From assembly GCA_963773665.1 (NCBI GenBank), contig CAVZBZ010000013.1:248001-312000 (forward strand): 64,000 bases of DNA, written 5' to 3'. The first letter of the stretch is position 1. Every line of letters begins with the position of its first letter. This DNA comes from DATJLY01 sp963773665. GTDB taxonomy: Bacteria > Pseudomonadota > Alphaproteobacteria > ATCC43930 > CGMCC-115725. The notes under the pieces are model-generated. The model searched no databases, was not told where the DNA came from, and saw nothing but the letters and a program-made list of their open reading frames with translations. A program made the translations under genes and the position numbers. Positions 19,126 through 27,565 of this stretch are shown piece after piece.

Positions 19126-19318
19126 GCGCGGCGTCCAATAAGAGACCCTATATCCGGGCGGGTGAAGGGGACTTTCCCGCCCACTATCAAGACGATACAC
19201 CGCATAAACTTGACTACTCCACTTGGTCTCGTTAACGTCGCGCCTCCGCCGCTGCCTGGGTTTTGCGTCGCCATGTGGCAAGCTGCGCTTTGGCTGCGAT
19301 TCTAGCACAGTGATTCCG

Positions 19319-20047
19319 ATGGCATTCAAAAACCTGCGCGAAGAAATCGACACCGTGCTGCAGCACGACCCTGCGGCGCGCTCGGCGCTCGAGGTGGTGC
19401 TGTGCTACCCCGGATTTCACGCCCTGCGGTTCTATCGCCTGGGGCATTGCCTGTGGGCGCGGGGCTGGCTCGTGCTCGGGCGTCTGGTGTCCCATCTCGG
19501 GCGGCTTTTGACCGGCATCGAGATCCACCCCGGGGCGCAGATCGGCCGGCGCCTCTTTATCGACCACGGCATGGGGGTGGTGATTGGCGAAACCGCCGAG
19601 ATCGGCGACGACGTGACCCTGTACCAGGGCGTGACCTTGGGCGGCACGTCGCTGAGCCGCGGCAAGCGCCATCCGACCTTGGCCGATGGCGTCATCGTCG
19701 GCGCCGGCGCCAAGGTGCTGGGCGCCTTCACGGTCGGCCGCGGCGCGCGCGTCGGGGCCAATGCCGTGGTGCTCGCCGCGGTCGAGCCCGGCGTCACGGT
19801 CGTCGGCATCCCGGCGCGCCCGCTCGGCAGCGACAAGAAGGAGGAAAAGCCGCAGTTCCTGCCTTACGGCACGCCGTGCGACGAGATACCGGACCCTGTG
19901 GCCCATGCCCTTTCCGGCATGATGACCGAGGTGGCGGCCTTGAAGGCCCGGCTCGAGGAAATCGAACGCCAGCGCGAGGCGCCGCGGCGCACCGTCCCCT
20001 TCCCGGTCGAGGAGCCGCGCGAAGAGGCGGCGGGCGGGCGCCGCTAG
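19319..20047 (+). CDS. cysE: Serine O-acetyltransferase
   Basis: CysE acetylates serine with acetyl-CoA, supplying O-acetylserine for cysteine synthesis. The 242 residues comprise an N-terminal helical region ending in HCLWARGWLVLGRLVSHLGR and a left-handed beta helix of hexapeptide repeats: GAQIGRRLFIDHGMGVVIGETAEIGDD, YQGVTLGGTSLSRGKRHP, and NAVVLAAVEPGVTVVGIPAR. The catalytic His is in IDHGMG. A charged C-terminal tail follows. It lies 14 bp before iscR, placing cysteine supply next to the cysteine-consuming Fe-S operon. Confidence 0.95.
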   Translation: MAFKNLREEIDTVLQHDPAARSALEVVLCYPGFHALRFYRLGHCLWARGWLVLGRLVSHLGRLLTGIEIHPGAQIGRRLFIDHGMGVVIGETAEIGDDVTLYQGVTLGGTSLSRGKRHPTLADGVIVGAGAKVLGAFTVGRGARVGANAVVLAAVEPGVTVVGIPARPLGSDKKEEKPQFLPYGTPCDEIPDPVAHALSGMMTEVAALKARLEEIERQREAPRRTVPFPVEEPREEAAGGRR

Positions 20048-20061
20048 CGAGGAGAACGCCG

Positions 20062-20529
20062 ATGAGGCTCACCACCAAGGGGCGCTATGCCGTGATGGCC
20101 ATGGTCAACATCGCCAAGCACGGCGGCGGCAATCCCGTGACCTTGGCCGAGGTTGCCGAGCGCCAGGCGATCTCGCTCTCCTATCTCGAACAGCTCTTCG
20201 CCAAGCTCCGCACCGGCGGCCTCGTGCGCAGCGTGCGCGGGCCCGGCGGCGGCTATCTCCTGGTGCATGGCGCCGAGGACACGCGCATCTCCGACATCAT
20301 CCTCGCCGTCGACGAGCCGATCCGCGCGACGCGCTGCACGCCCGGCGCGCCGATGGGCTGCTCCGGCACCAAGAGCCGGTGCCTCACGCACGATCTGTGG
20401 GAGGAGCTCGGCAACCAGATTCATCTTTATCTGAGCTCGGTGACGCTCGCCGACGTGTGCGAGCGGCGCTGCCTCGGCCGCAGCGGCGCGCTGCACCGCG
20501 CGCAGCAGGACGCGATCGCGGCGCAATAG
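20062..20529 (+). CDS. iscR: Rrf2-family Fe-S regulator IscR
   Basis: The 155-residue transcription factor has a winged-helix N-terminus (MRLTTKGRYAVMAMVNIAKH, ISLSYLEQLFAKLR, VRGPGGGYLL). It has a [2Fe-2S] ligand set Cys92, Cys100, Cys107 and His110, spaced C-x7-C-x6-C-x2-H; this is slightly wider than in E. coli IscR but of the same type. It presumably senses cluster status and represses the downstream isc genes. The start follows CGAGGAGAACGCC. Confidence 0.94.
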   Translation: MRLTTKGRYAVMAMVNIAKHGGGNPVTLAEVAERQAISLSYLEQLFAKLRTGGLVRSVRGPGGGYLLVHGAEDTRISDIILAVDEPIRATRCTPGAPMGCSGTKSRCLTHDLWEELGNQIHLYLSSVTLADVCERRCLGRSGALHRAQQDAIAAQ

Positions 20530-20540
20530 GCTTTCTGCCG

Positions 20541-21650
20541 ATGAGCTTCCGTCTCACATATCTCGACTGGAACGCGACGGCGCCGGTCCTTCCGGAGGTC
20601 GCGGCGGCGATGGCTGAATGGCTCGAGCGCTGCGGCAACGCCTCGTCGGTGCATCGATCGGGCCGCGCCGCGCGCCAGGCGGTCGAAGCCGCGCGGCGCG
20701 AGGTCGCGGATCTGGCCGGCGCTGCCGCGGATCATGTCGTCTTCACCGGCAGCGGCACCGAGGCAAACCAGATGGTCCTCGGCGGCATTTCGGGCCGCCG
20801 CCTCGTCTCCGCGCTCGAGCACGATTCACTGCGTGCGGGTCCCGAGGTCGAGCTCGTGCCGGCGCGCGCCGACGGCACGGTCGATCTCGCGGCGCTGGCG
20901 CGGCTGCTCGCCTCCGGCGAACCGCCGGCGCTCGTCTCCGTGATGCTCGCGAACAACGAGACCGGGATCGTTCAGCCGGTGGCCGAGGCGGCGTGCCTCG
21001 CGCACGAGAAGGGGGCACTCTTCCATATCGATGCGGTCCAGGCCGCGGGCAAGCGGCATCTCGATCTCCATGCCCTCGGCGCCGATCTCCTGACGCTCTC
21101 GGCGCACAAGATCGGCGGGCCGCAGGGCGTGGGCGCGCTCGTTGCATCGCCCGGCTTGCCGCTCGATCCGCTCATCCGCGGCGGCGGCCAGGAACGCGGC
21201 CGCCGCGCCGGCACCGAGAATGTCGCCGGCATCGTCGGATTCGGCATTGCCGCGCGCCGCGCTGCCGAGCGTCTCGGCTCTGACGCGGCCATCGGCGCCT
21301 TGCGCGACGAGGGCGAGCGCCGGCTCCGCGCGATCGCGCCCGATGCGCGCATTTTCGGCGCCAATGCGCCGCGCGTCGCCAACACGCTGTGCATCGCCAT
21401 GCCGCGCGTGCCGGCCGCGACGCAGGTGATGGCGCTCGACCTTGCCGGAGTGATGGTGAGCGCGGGCGCGGCCTGCTCGTCGGGCAAGCTGCGCCGCTCG
21501 CCGGTGCTCGAGGCGATGGGCATCCCGCCCGACGAAGCCGATTGCGCCATACGCATCAGCCTCGGCTGGAGCACGAGCGCGGCCGACATCGACCATCTCG
21601 TCGAGGCCTGGGGCGCGCTTTATGCGCGCACGCGGGCCAATGCCGCATGA
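20541..21650 (+). CDS. Cysteine desulfurase, first of two (NifS/IscS class I)
   Basis: This PLP enzyme takes sulfur from cysteine as a persulfide. The 369 residues contain LDWNATAPVLPEV, the PLP-binding lysine Lys190 in SAHKIGGPQG, and the mobile catalytic cysteine Cys312 in SAGAACSSGK. It is clearly diverged from the second copy downstream and is shorter. Its stop overlaps the second desulfurase start as ATGA. The NifS-type paralogue beside IscS is a recurring alphaproteobacterial arrangement; the division of labour is not known from sequence. Confidence 0.93.
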   Translation: MSFRLTYLDWNATAPVLPEVAAAMAEWLERCGNASSVHRSGRAARQAVEAARREVADLAGAAADHVVFTGSGTEANQMVLGGISGRRLVSALEHDSLRAGPEVELVPARADGTVDLAALARLLASGEPPALVSVMLANNETGIVQPVAEAACLAHEKGALFHIDAVQAAGKRHLDLHALGADLLTLSAHKIGGPQGVGALVASPGLPLDPLIRGGGQERGRRAGTENVAGIVGFGIAARRAAERLGSDAAIGALRDEGERRLRAIAPDARIFGANAPRVANTLCIAMPRVPAATQVMALDLAGVMVSAGAACSSGKLRRSPVLEAMGIPPDEADCAIRISLGWSTSAADIDHLVEAWGALYARTRANAA

Positions 21651-22837
21651 CCCGCAACAAGCCGCCGATATATCTCGACCACCAGGCGACGACGCCGTGC
21701 GACCCGCGCGTGCTCGAGGAAATGCTGCCGTGGTTCACCGAGAAATTCGGCAATCCCGGCTCGGTCACGCACGTCTATGGCCGCGAGGCGGCCGACGCGG
21801 TCGAGCGCGCGCGGGCGCAGCTCGCGCATCTCATCGGCGCCGAGCCGCGCGAGATCGTGTTCACCTCGGGTGCCACCGAGGCGAACAACCTCGCCGTCAA
21901 GGGCGCCGCGCACTTTCACCGCCCGCTCGGCAAGGACCAAATCGTCACGCTCGCGACCGAGCACAAATGCGTGCTCGAAAGCTGCCGCGCGCTCGAACGC
22001 GAGGGCTTTCGCGTGACCTATCTTGCCGTGGCGCCGGACGGGCTCGTCGATCTCGCGCGGCTCGAGGCGGCGCTCGACGACCGCACCGCGCTTGTCTCGG
22101 TCATGGCCGCGCACAACGAGATCGGCGTGGTGCAGCCGCTCGCGGAAATAGCATCGCTGTGCCGCGCGCGCGGCGCGCTTCTGCACAGCGACGCGGCGCA
22201 GGCGGTGGGAAAAATCCCGCTCGACGTGACGCGGCTCGGGCTCGATCTCATGTCGATCTCCGGCCACAAGATGTACGGGCCCAAAGGCGTCGGCGCGCTT
22301 TACGTGCGCCGCCGCCCGCGCGCGCGGATCGCGCCGCTGTTCGACGGCGGCGGCCAGGAGCGCGGCTTGCGCTCGGGCACCTTGCCGACGCCGCTCTGCG
22401 TCGGGATCGGCGCCGCCGCCGCGCAAGCCGAGGATGTGCTTGCCACGGAATCGGACCGGCTCCTCGCGCTGCGGCGCCGGTTCCTTGCCGGCATCCGGGC
22501 GCGCGTGCCCGGGGTGGTGCTGAACGGCGATGCCGAGCGGCGGCTTCCCGGCAACCTCAATTTCAGCTTTCCGGGCGTTCCGGCGCCCGACCTCATGGCG
22601 GCCTGCCCGGCGCTCGCACTCTCGACCGGGTCGGCCTGCACCGCGGCCGAGATCGAGCCCTCCTATGTGCTGCGGGCGCTTGGGCTTTCCGACGAGCTTG
22701 CCGCCGCCTCGATCCGCATCGGGCTCGGCCGGAGCAATACAGCGGAGGAGGTCGATTTCGCGGTCGAGACGATCGCCGCCGCGGTTCGGCGCCTGGCAAT
22801 GGACGGGGTTAAAAACGCCGTTTCCGGGGCCACATAA
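21647..22837 (+). CDS. iscS: Cysteine desulfurase, second of two (IscS-like)
   Basis: The 396 residues carry YLDHQATTPCDPRV, TSGATEANNLAVKG, PLP Lys208 in ISGHKMYGPKG and the catalytic Cys331 in LSTGSACTAAEIEPSYV. This is the closer match to canonical IscS. ATG 21647 is embedded in the upstream stop (ATGA), so the two desulfurases are translationally coupled. It probably feeds both cluster assembly (IscA, ferredoxin next door) and tRNA thiolation (mnmA, last gene of the run). Confidence 0.95.
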   Translation: MTRNKPPIYLDHQATTPCDPRVLEEMLPWFTEKFGNPGSVTHVYGREAADAVERARAQLAHLIGAEPREIVFTSGATEANNLAVKGAAHFHRPLGKDQIVTLATEHKCVLESCRALEREGFRVTYLAVAPDGLVDLARLEAALDDRTALVSVMAAHNEIGVVQPLAEIASLCRARGALLHSDAAQAVGKIPLDVTRLGLDLMSISGHKMYGPKGVGALYVRRRPRARIAPLFDGGGQERGLRSGTLPTPLCVGIGAAAAQAEDVLATESDRLLALRRRFLAGIRARVPGVVLNGDAERRLPGNLNFSFPGVPAPDLMAACPALALSTGSACTAAEIEPSYVLRALGLSDELAAASIRIGLGRSNTAEEVDFAVETIAAAVRRLAMDGVKNAVSGAT

Positions 22838-22865
22838 AGGGTGCTATCTAGCGGGCGAGGAGATC

Positions 22866-23204
22866 ATGGCGCGAAAGCAAGCGATGACGGTCACGGATGC
22901 GGCGGCCGAGCGCATCCAGGCGCTGCTCGCCAGGCGCGGCAAGGCGTCGGCCGGGATTCGCGTGGGCGTGCGCTCGCGCGGCTGCTCGGGCCTCACCTAC
23001 ACGCTCGAATATGCCGACGAGAAGGGCAAGTTCGACGAGGTGGTGGAGCATAACGGCGTCACCGTCCTGATCGACCCCAAGGCCACCATGTTCATCATCG
23101 GCACCGAGATGGATTTCGTCGAGGACAGGCTGCAATCGGGCTTCACCTTCCGCAATCCCAACGAGAAGGGACGCTGCGGCTGCGGCGAATCCTTCCACGT
23201 CTGA
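22866..23204 (+). CDS. iscA: IscA/HesB-type iron-sulfur carrier
   Basis: The 112-residue A-type carrier delivers Fe-S clusters to target proteins. The three ligand cysteines are intact: Cys40 in RGCSGLTY, and Cys104 and Cys106 in CGCGESF. It starts 28 bp after iscS with GCGAGGAGATC as ribosome-binding site. The usual scaffold IscU does not appear between iscS and iscA. Confidence 0.95.
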   Translation: MARKQAMTVTDAAAERIQALLARRGKASAGIRVGVRSRGCSGLTYTLEYADEKGKFDEVVEHNGVTVLIDPKATMFIIGTEMDFVEDRLQSGFTFRNPNEKGRCGCGESFHV

Positions 23205-23207
23205 GCG

Positions 23208-23642
23208 ATGAAGCTGTTCCAGATCGAGGAGCCGGACGGCGCGCCCATCGACAATGATGCGCCGGGTGCCGCCGTCGGCATCGACCTCGCGGGCGCGCTC
23301 GCGCGGGTTGCGATCGCGCTCGGCGGCAATGCCGAGATTTTGCCCGACGGCGACGGTAACCGCGCGCTCGAGGCCGCGGGCCTAGCACTTCCGGACCTGC
23401 TGCTCGGCCTGCGCGCCCGCGCCGAAAAACAGCTCGCGCGCCCGGTGACGCATGCGGTGATCGCTTCCGATGCGGATCGCGCGGATGTCGAGCGCGCGGC
23501 CGCTTCGGCAGGGCTCGCGCTGTTGCGGCTGATGCGGCGGCGCGAGGCGGCGGCGCTCGCGCAAGGAGCTGCTTCCGACGAGGCGGCCGCGCTCGGCGCG
23601 GCGCAGGCGGCCGAGGATCTGGCGCCCGCGCCGCCCGCTTAG
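23208..23642 (+). CDS. Truncated, degenerate HscA (Hsp70) remnant
   Basis: The 144-residue protein begins MKLFQIEEPD...AAVGID, matching the unmistakable HscA start (LLQI.EPG...LAVGIDLGTTNS). The phosphate loop is degenerate (DLAGALARVAI). About 80 residues later, AEKQLARPVTHAVI, AASAGLALLRLM and REAAALAQG match the Hsp70 segments around VTKAVITVPA, AGLEVLRLINEP and TAAALAYG. The linking parts are deleted, and the rest of the nucleotide-binding domain and the whole substrate domain are absent. It sits exactly where hscA belongs, between iscA and fdx. It stays open over its length and starts 3 bp after iscA, so it may still be made, but it cannot be an active chaperone. Confidence 0.85.
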   Translation: MKLFQIEEPDGAPIDNDAPGAAVGIDLAGALARVAIALGGNAEILPDGDGNRALEAAGLALPDLLLGLRARAEKQLARPVTHAVIASDADRADVERAAASAGLALLRLMRRREAAALAQGAASDEAAALGAAQAAEDLAPAPPA

Positions 23643-23675
23643 CTTCTTTCGTCGCAATCCTGGAATGACGCGTTC

Positions 23676-24008
23676 ATGCCGAAGATGATCTTCATCGATC
23701 GCACCGGCGGGCGGCACGAAGTCGAGGCGCCGATCGGGCTTTCCGTGCTCGAGATCGCGCACCGCAACGATATCGACATCGAAGGCGCGTGCGAGGGTTC
23801 GCTTGCCTGCTCGACGTGCCACGTCATCGTCGATGCCGAATGGTACGACCTGCTGAAGGAGGCGAGCGAGGACGAAGAGGACATGCTCGATCTCGCCTTC
23901 GGCCTGACGCGCACCTCGCGGCTCGGCTGCCAGATCATCATCACCGAAGAGCTCGACGGCCTCACCGTGACCTTGCCGGCGGCGACCCGCAACATGATGA
24001 ACAGCTGA
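23676..24008 (+). CDS. fdx: [2Fe-2S] ferredoxin, Isc (adrenodoxin) type
   Basis: The electron donor for Fe-S cluster assembly has 110 residues. The cluster ligands are Cys39, Cys45 and Cys48 in CEGSLACSTCHV and Cys85 in SRLGCQI, the adrenodoxin-type pattern. EWYDLLKEASEDEEDMLDLAF is the acidic partner-binding helix. The stop codon overlaps the mnmA start (TGATG). Confidence 0.95.
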   Translation: MPKMIFIDRTGGRHEVEAPIGLSVLEIAHRNDIDIEGACEGSLACSTCHVIVDAEWYDLLKEASEDEEDMLDLAFGLTRTSRLGCQIIITEELDGLTVTLPAATRNMMNS

Positions 24009-25097
24009 TGCCGTTCGACCTCGCCCCTGGCTCCCGCGTCGTCGTCGCCATGTCGGGCGGCGTGGACAGCTCGGTCGCGGCGGCTCTTGTCGCCGGCGCA
24101 GGCTACGACACGGTCGGCGTCACCTTGCAGCTTTACGACCATGGCGCGGCAGCCGGGCGCAAGGGTGCCTGCTGCGCCGGCCAGGACGTGCGCGACGCGG
24201 CGCGTGTCGCCGAGCGGCTCGGCATCCCGCATTACGTGCTCGATTACGAGCGCCGCTTCCGCGACGCAGTGATCGAGCCGTTCGCCGATGCCTATGTCGG
24301 CGGCGAGACGCCGATCCCGTGCGTCGCTTGCAACGAGACGGTGAAGTTCCGCGATCTGTTGCAGGTGGCGCGCGATCTTGGCGCCGCGGCGCTCGTCACC
24401 GGCCATTACGTGCGCCGGATCGACGGCGCCGAAGGGCCGGAACTGCACCGCGCCGCCGACGAAGCGCGCGACCAGAGCTATTTCCTCTTCCGCACGACAC
24501 GCGCGCAGCTCGGCCTGCTGCGCTTCCCGCTCGGCGCGCTGAGGAAGGACGAGACGCGCGCGCTCGCCGCGCGCTTCGATCTTCCCGTCGCCCAAAAGCC
24601 CGACAGCCAGGACATCTGCTTCGTGCCGGACGGACGCTATGGCGATCTCGTAGCAAGGCTCAGGCCGGAAGCCTCCGAGCCGGGCGACATCGTCGATCTC
24701 GAAGGCCGAAATCGTCGGCCGGCACGCCGGCATCGTCCACTTCACCGTGGGGCAGCGGAAAGGGCTCGGCATGGCCGGACCCGAGCCGCTTTACGTCGTA
24801 CGGATCGAGCCCGCGGCGCGCCGCGTCGTGGCCGGCCCGCGCGCCTCCTTGGGCGCGCGGCGCGTGCCGCTGGCATCGGTGAACTGGCTCGGCGCCGCCC
24901 GTCCTGCCGGCGCAATGCGCTGCGCGGTCAAGCTGCGCTCGGCCCATGCGCCCGTCGCCGCGACGCTCGCGCTCGACGGCGACAGCGGCGAGGCGCTCCT
25001 CGACGAGCCCGCCTTCGCCGTAGCACCCGGCCAGGCCTGCGTCTTCTACGACGGCGACCGCATGCTCGGCGGCGGCTGGATCAGGCGCGCTTCCTGA
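24008..25097 (+). pseudogene. mnmA: tRNA 2-thiouridylase MnmA, interrupted by a +1 frameshift
   Basis: MnmA thiolates U34 of tRNA-Lys/Glu/Gln using sulfur from IscS. The N-terminal part is normal: VVVAMSGGVDSSVAAAL (ATP-PPase loop), CCAGQD with the first catalytic Cys region, PIPCVACNETVKF, TGHYVR, and KPDSQDICFVPDGRY. After GDIVDLEG the frame is lost because one extra C is present at 24706-24707 (GAAGGCCGAAATC). The continuation GRHAGIVHFTVGQRKGLGMAG, through the C-terminal beta barrel to AFAVAPGQACVFYDGDRMLGGGW, lies in the +1 frame and stops at 25097. With one C removed the protein is 362 residues, the normal length. Since MnmA is close to essential, a sequencing or assembly error is as likely as a true mutation. 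Confidence 0.9.
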
Positions 25098-25187
25098 GCG
25101 GCCGAAGCCGCTTGTCCCCTTCGTCCAATCCCCATAGATTCGCGTGATGCGAAAGAGCGGCCGCGCTGCCGCCTCGGGAGGACAGAA

Positions 25188-27518
25188 ATGGCCAACAGAT
25201 TCGGAATCGGTCAGCCGGTGCGGCGCGTCGAGGACGTGCGCTTCATCACCGGCAGCGGCCGCTATGTCGATGACCTCGCGCCGGCGCGGCAGCTCTACGG
25301 CCATATCGTGCTGTCGCCTTATGCGCATGCGCGCATCAAGCGCATCGATGCCTCGGCCGCGCGCAAGGCGCCAGGCGTGGTGCTGGCGCTCACGGGCGCG
25401 GACCTTGTGGCGCAAGGCATCGGCAACATGCTGCCCGCCTTCATGCCCGAGGACATGGGCGGGCCCAAGGGCTATCGCGCGATGCGCCGCATCCTCGCCA
25501 CCGACAAGCTGCGCCATGTCGGCGACCGCGTCGCCTTCATCGTCGCCGAGACGGCGGCCGAGGCGCGCGACGCGGCCGAGCTCGTAGAGATCGAGGTCGA
25601 TATTCTTCCCGCCGTCACCGAGCTCGAAGCGGCGGTGAAGCCCAATGCGCCGCTCGTCTGGGACGAGGCGCCGGGCAATCTGTGCGTGCCGATCATGATG
25701 GGCAACAAGCAGGCGACCGACGAGGCGTTCGCAAGCGCGAAGCACACGGTGAAGGTGAAGCTCGTCAACAACCGGCTCATCGCCAACGCGATGGAGCCGA
25801 GGGGCGCCATCGGCGAATACAGCCGCGCCGACGACAGCTTCACGCTCTACACCAGCACGCAGAACCCGCACGGCGCGCGCCAGATCCTCGCCGGCGCCGT
25901 GTTCCATCAGCCGGAGACGAAGTTCCGCGTCGTCGCCAACGACGTCGGCGGCGGCTTCGGCATGAAGGGCGGCGTCTATCCCGAGGAAGCGCTGGTGCTG
26001 ATCGCGGCGAAGCTGGCGGGGCGCCCGGTCAAGTGGATCCAGAGCCGCTCGGAGGGATTCATCTCGGACGATGCCGGCCGCGATCAGGTGATCGAGGCCG
26101 AGATGGCCTTGGACGGCAACGGCAAGATCACCGGCGTGCGCTGCACGGCGCTGCACAATTTCGGCGCCTATGTCGTCGGGGCCGCGGTCGTGCCGCTCAT
26201 TTGGTCGGTGAAGCTCATCCCCGCGGTCTACGACATCAAGAACGTGCATCTTTCGACCCGCGCGATCTTCACCAACACGACCCCGACCGGCCCCTATCGC
26301 GGCGCCGGCCGGCCCGAAGCGTCCTATGTGATCGAGCGCCTCATCGACAAGGCGGCTGAAGCAAGCGGCATCGACGGCATCGAGCTCAGGAAGCGCAACT
26401 ACATCGCGCCGGACAAATTCCCGTACGCAACGCCCACCGGCTTCGTCTATGACGACGGCGACTTCGCGCACACGACCGACATGGCGCTCGATCTCGCCGA
26501 CTGGAAGGGCTACGACAAGCGCCTCGCCGAGAGCCGCGGCCGCGGCAAGCTGCGCGGCCGCGCCGCCATCTATTATCTCGAGGATGCCGGCGTCTTCAAC
26601 GAACGCATGGAGGTGCGGTTCGATCCGGGCGGCGCCTGCACCATCATCGCCGGCACCTTCTCGCACGGCCAGTCGCACGCCACGACCTTCGCGCAGGTCG
26701 TGTCCGACTGGCTCGGCGTTCCGTTCGAGAGCATCCGCCTCATCCAGGGCGACACCGACCAGGTTTCGTTCGGGCGCGGCACTTATGGCTCGCGCAGCGC
26801 CGTCGTCGGCACCGGGGCGCTGCGCGGCGCGTGCGACGCGGTGATCGCCAAGGGCAAGGGCTTTGCCGCGCACATGCTCGAGGCGTCAGCCGCGGACATC
26901 CAGTTCAAGGAGGGCCGCTTCGAGGTCGTCGGCACCGACAAGGGCGTCACCATCGTCGATGTCGCGAAATTCGCCTATCACCCCGCCGGCCTGCCGAAGG
27001 AGCTGGGCGTCGGCCTCGAGGGGAGCGGCACCTTCGCGCCCGAGCCGCCGAGCTTTCCGAACGGATGCCACGTCTGCGAGCTCGAGATCGACGCTGACAC
27101 GGGCGTGGTCAGGATCGACCGCTATGCCGTCGCCGACGATGTCGGGCGCGTCATCAATCCCTTGATCGTCGACGGCCAGATCCATGGCGGGCTCGCGCAA
27201 GGAATAGGCCAGGCGCTCACCGAGGGCGCGGTGTTCGACCCGGGCGGCGGGCAGTTGCTGTCGGGGAGCTTCACCGACTACGCCATGCCGCGCGCCGACG
27301 ACATGCCGCCGATCGAGGTGACCTACAACGAGCTCGCGTGCAAGACCAATCCGCTCGGCGTCAAGGGCTGCGGCGAGGCCGGCACCGTGGGCGCGCCGCC
27401 CGCGGTCATCAACGCCATCCTCGACGCGCTGAAGCCCCTGGGCGTGCGGCACATCGACATGCCGGCGACGCCGTCGCGCGTCTGGCACGCGATTGCGGCG
27501 GCGCGCGCCGCCGAATAG
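25188..27518 (+). CDS. Xanthine dehydrogenase-family molybdopterin-binding subunit (aldehyde/CO dehydrogenase-like, form II type)
   Basis: The 776-residue large subunit of a molybdenum hydroxylase binds the Mo-pterin cofactor and oxidises an unknown substrate. Marks: IGQPVRRVEDVRFITGSGRYVDD at the N-terminus, NDVGGGFGMKGGVYPEE, GPYRGAGRPEA, SHGQSHATTFAQVVSDWLG, and the catalytic Glu730 in VKGCGEAGTVG. The loop GTYGSRSAVVG lacks the selenocysteine/Cys-Cu feature (AYRCSFR) of true form I CO dehydrogenase. The FAD and 2Fe-2S subunits that normally accompany it are not adjacent, so its partners must be encoded elsewhere. The ribosome-binding site is GGGAGGACAGAA. Confidence 0.92.
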   Translation: MANRFGIGQPVRRVEDVRFITGSGRYVDDLAPARQLYGHIVLSPYAHARIKRIDASAARKAPGVVLALTGADLVAQGIGNMLPAFMPEDMGGPKGYRAMRRILATDKLRHVGDRVAFIVAETAAEARDAAELVEIEVDILPAVTELEAAVKPNAPLVWDEAPGNLCVPIMMGNKQATDEAFASAKHTVKVKLVNNRLIANAMEPRGAIGEYSRADDSFTLYTSTQNPHGARQILAGAVFHQPETKFRVVANDVGGGFGMKGGVYPEEALVLIAAKLAGRPVKWIQSRSEGFISDDAGRDQVIEAEMALDGNGKITGVRCTALHNFGAYVVGAAVVPLIWSVKLIPAVYDIKNVHLSTRAIFTNTTPTGPYRGAGRPEASYVIERLIDKAAEASGIDGIELRKRNYIAPDKFPYATPTGFVYDDGDFAHTTDMALDLADWKGYDKRLAESRGRGKLRGRAAIYYLEDAGVFNERMEVRFDPGGACTIIAGTFSHGQSHATTFAQVVSDWLGVPFESIRLIQGDTDQVSFGRGTYGSRSAVVGTGALRGACDAVIAKGKGFAAHMLEASAADIQFKEGRFEVVGTDKGVTIVDVAKFAYHPAGLPKELGVGLEGSGTFAPEPPSFPNGCHVCELEIDADTGVVRIDRYAVADDVGRVINPLIVDGQIHGGLAQGIGQALTEGAVFDPGGGQLLSGSFTDYAMPRADDMPPIEVTYNELACKTNPLGVKGCGEAGTVGAPPAVINAILDALKPLGVRHIDMPATPSRVWHAIAAARAAE

Positions 27519-27565
27519 AGAAGAGGCCGAGGATTCCGCTTTCCATATTCTAATGGAGGCAAGTC

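Noticed and set aside
19196..19230. GAGTAGT-like sequence upstream of the hydrolase and cysE genes
   Set aside because: It reads GGAGTAGTCAAG on the minus strand, without the TTCCGA half, so it is not a copy of the element.
24660..26873. 737-codon minus-strand frame across mnmA and the molybdenum enzyme
   Set aside because: It is a high-GC shadow; the plus strand holds recognisable enzymes with conserved motifs in both genes.
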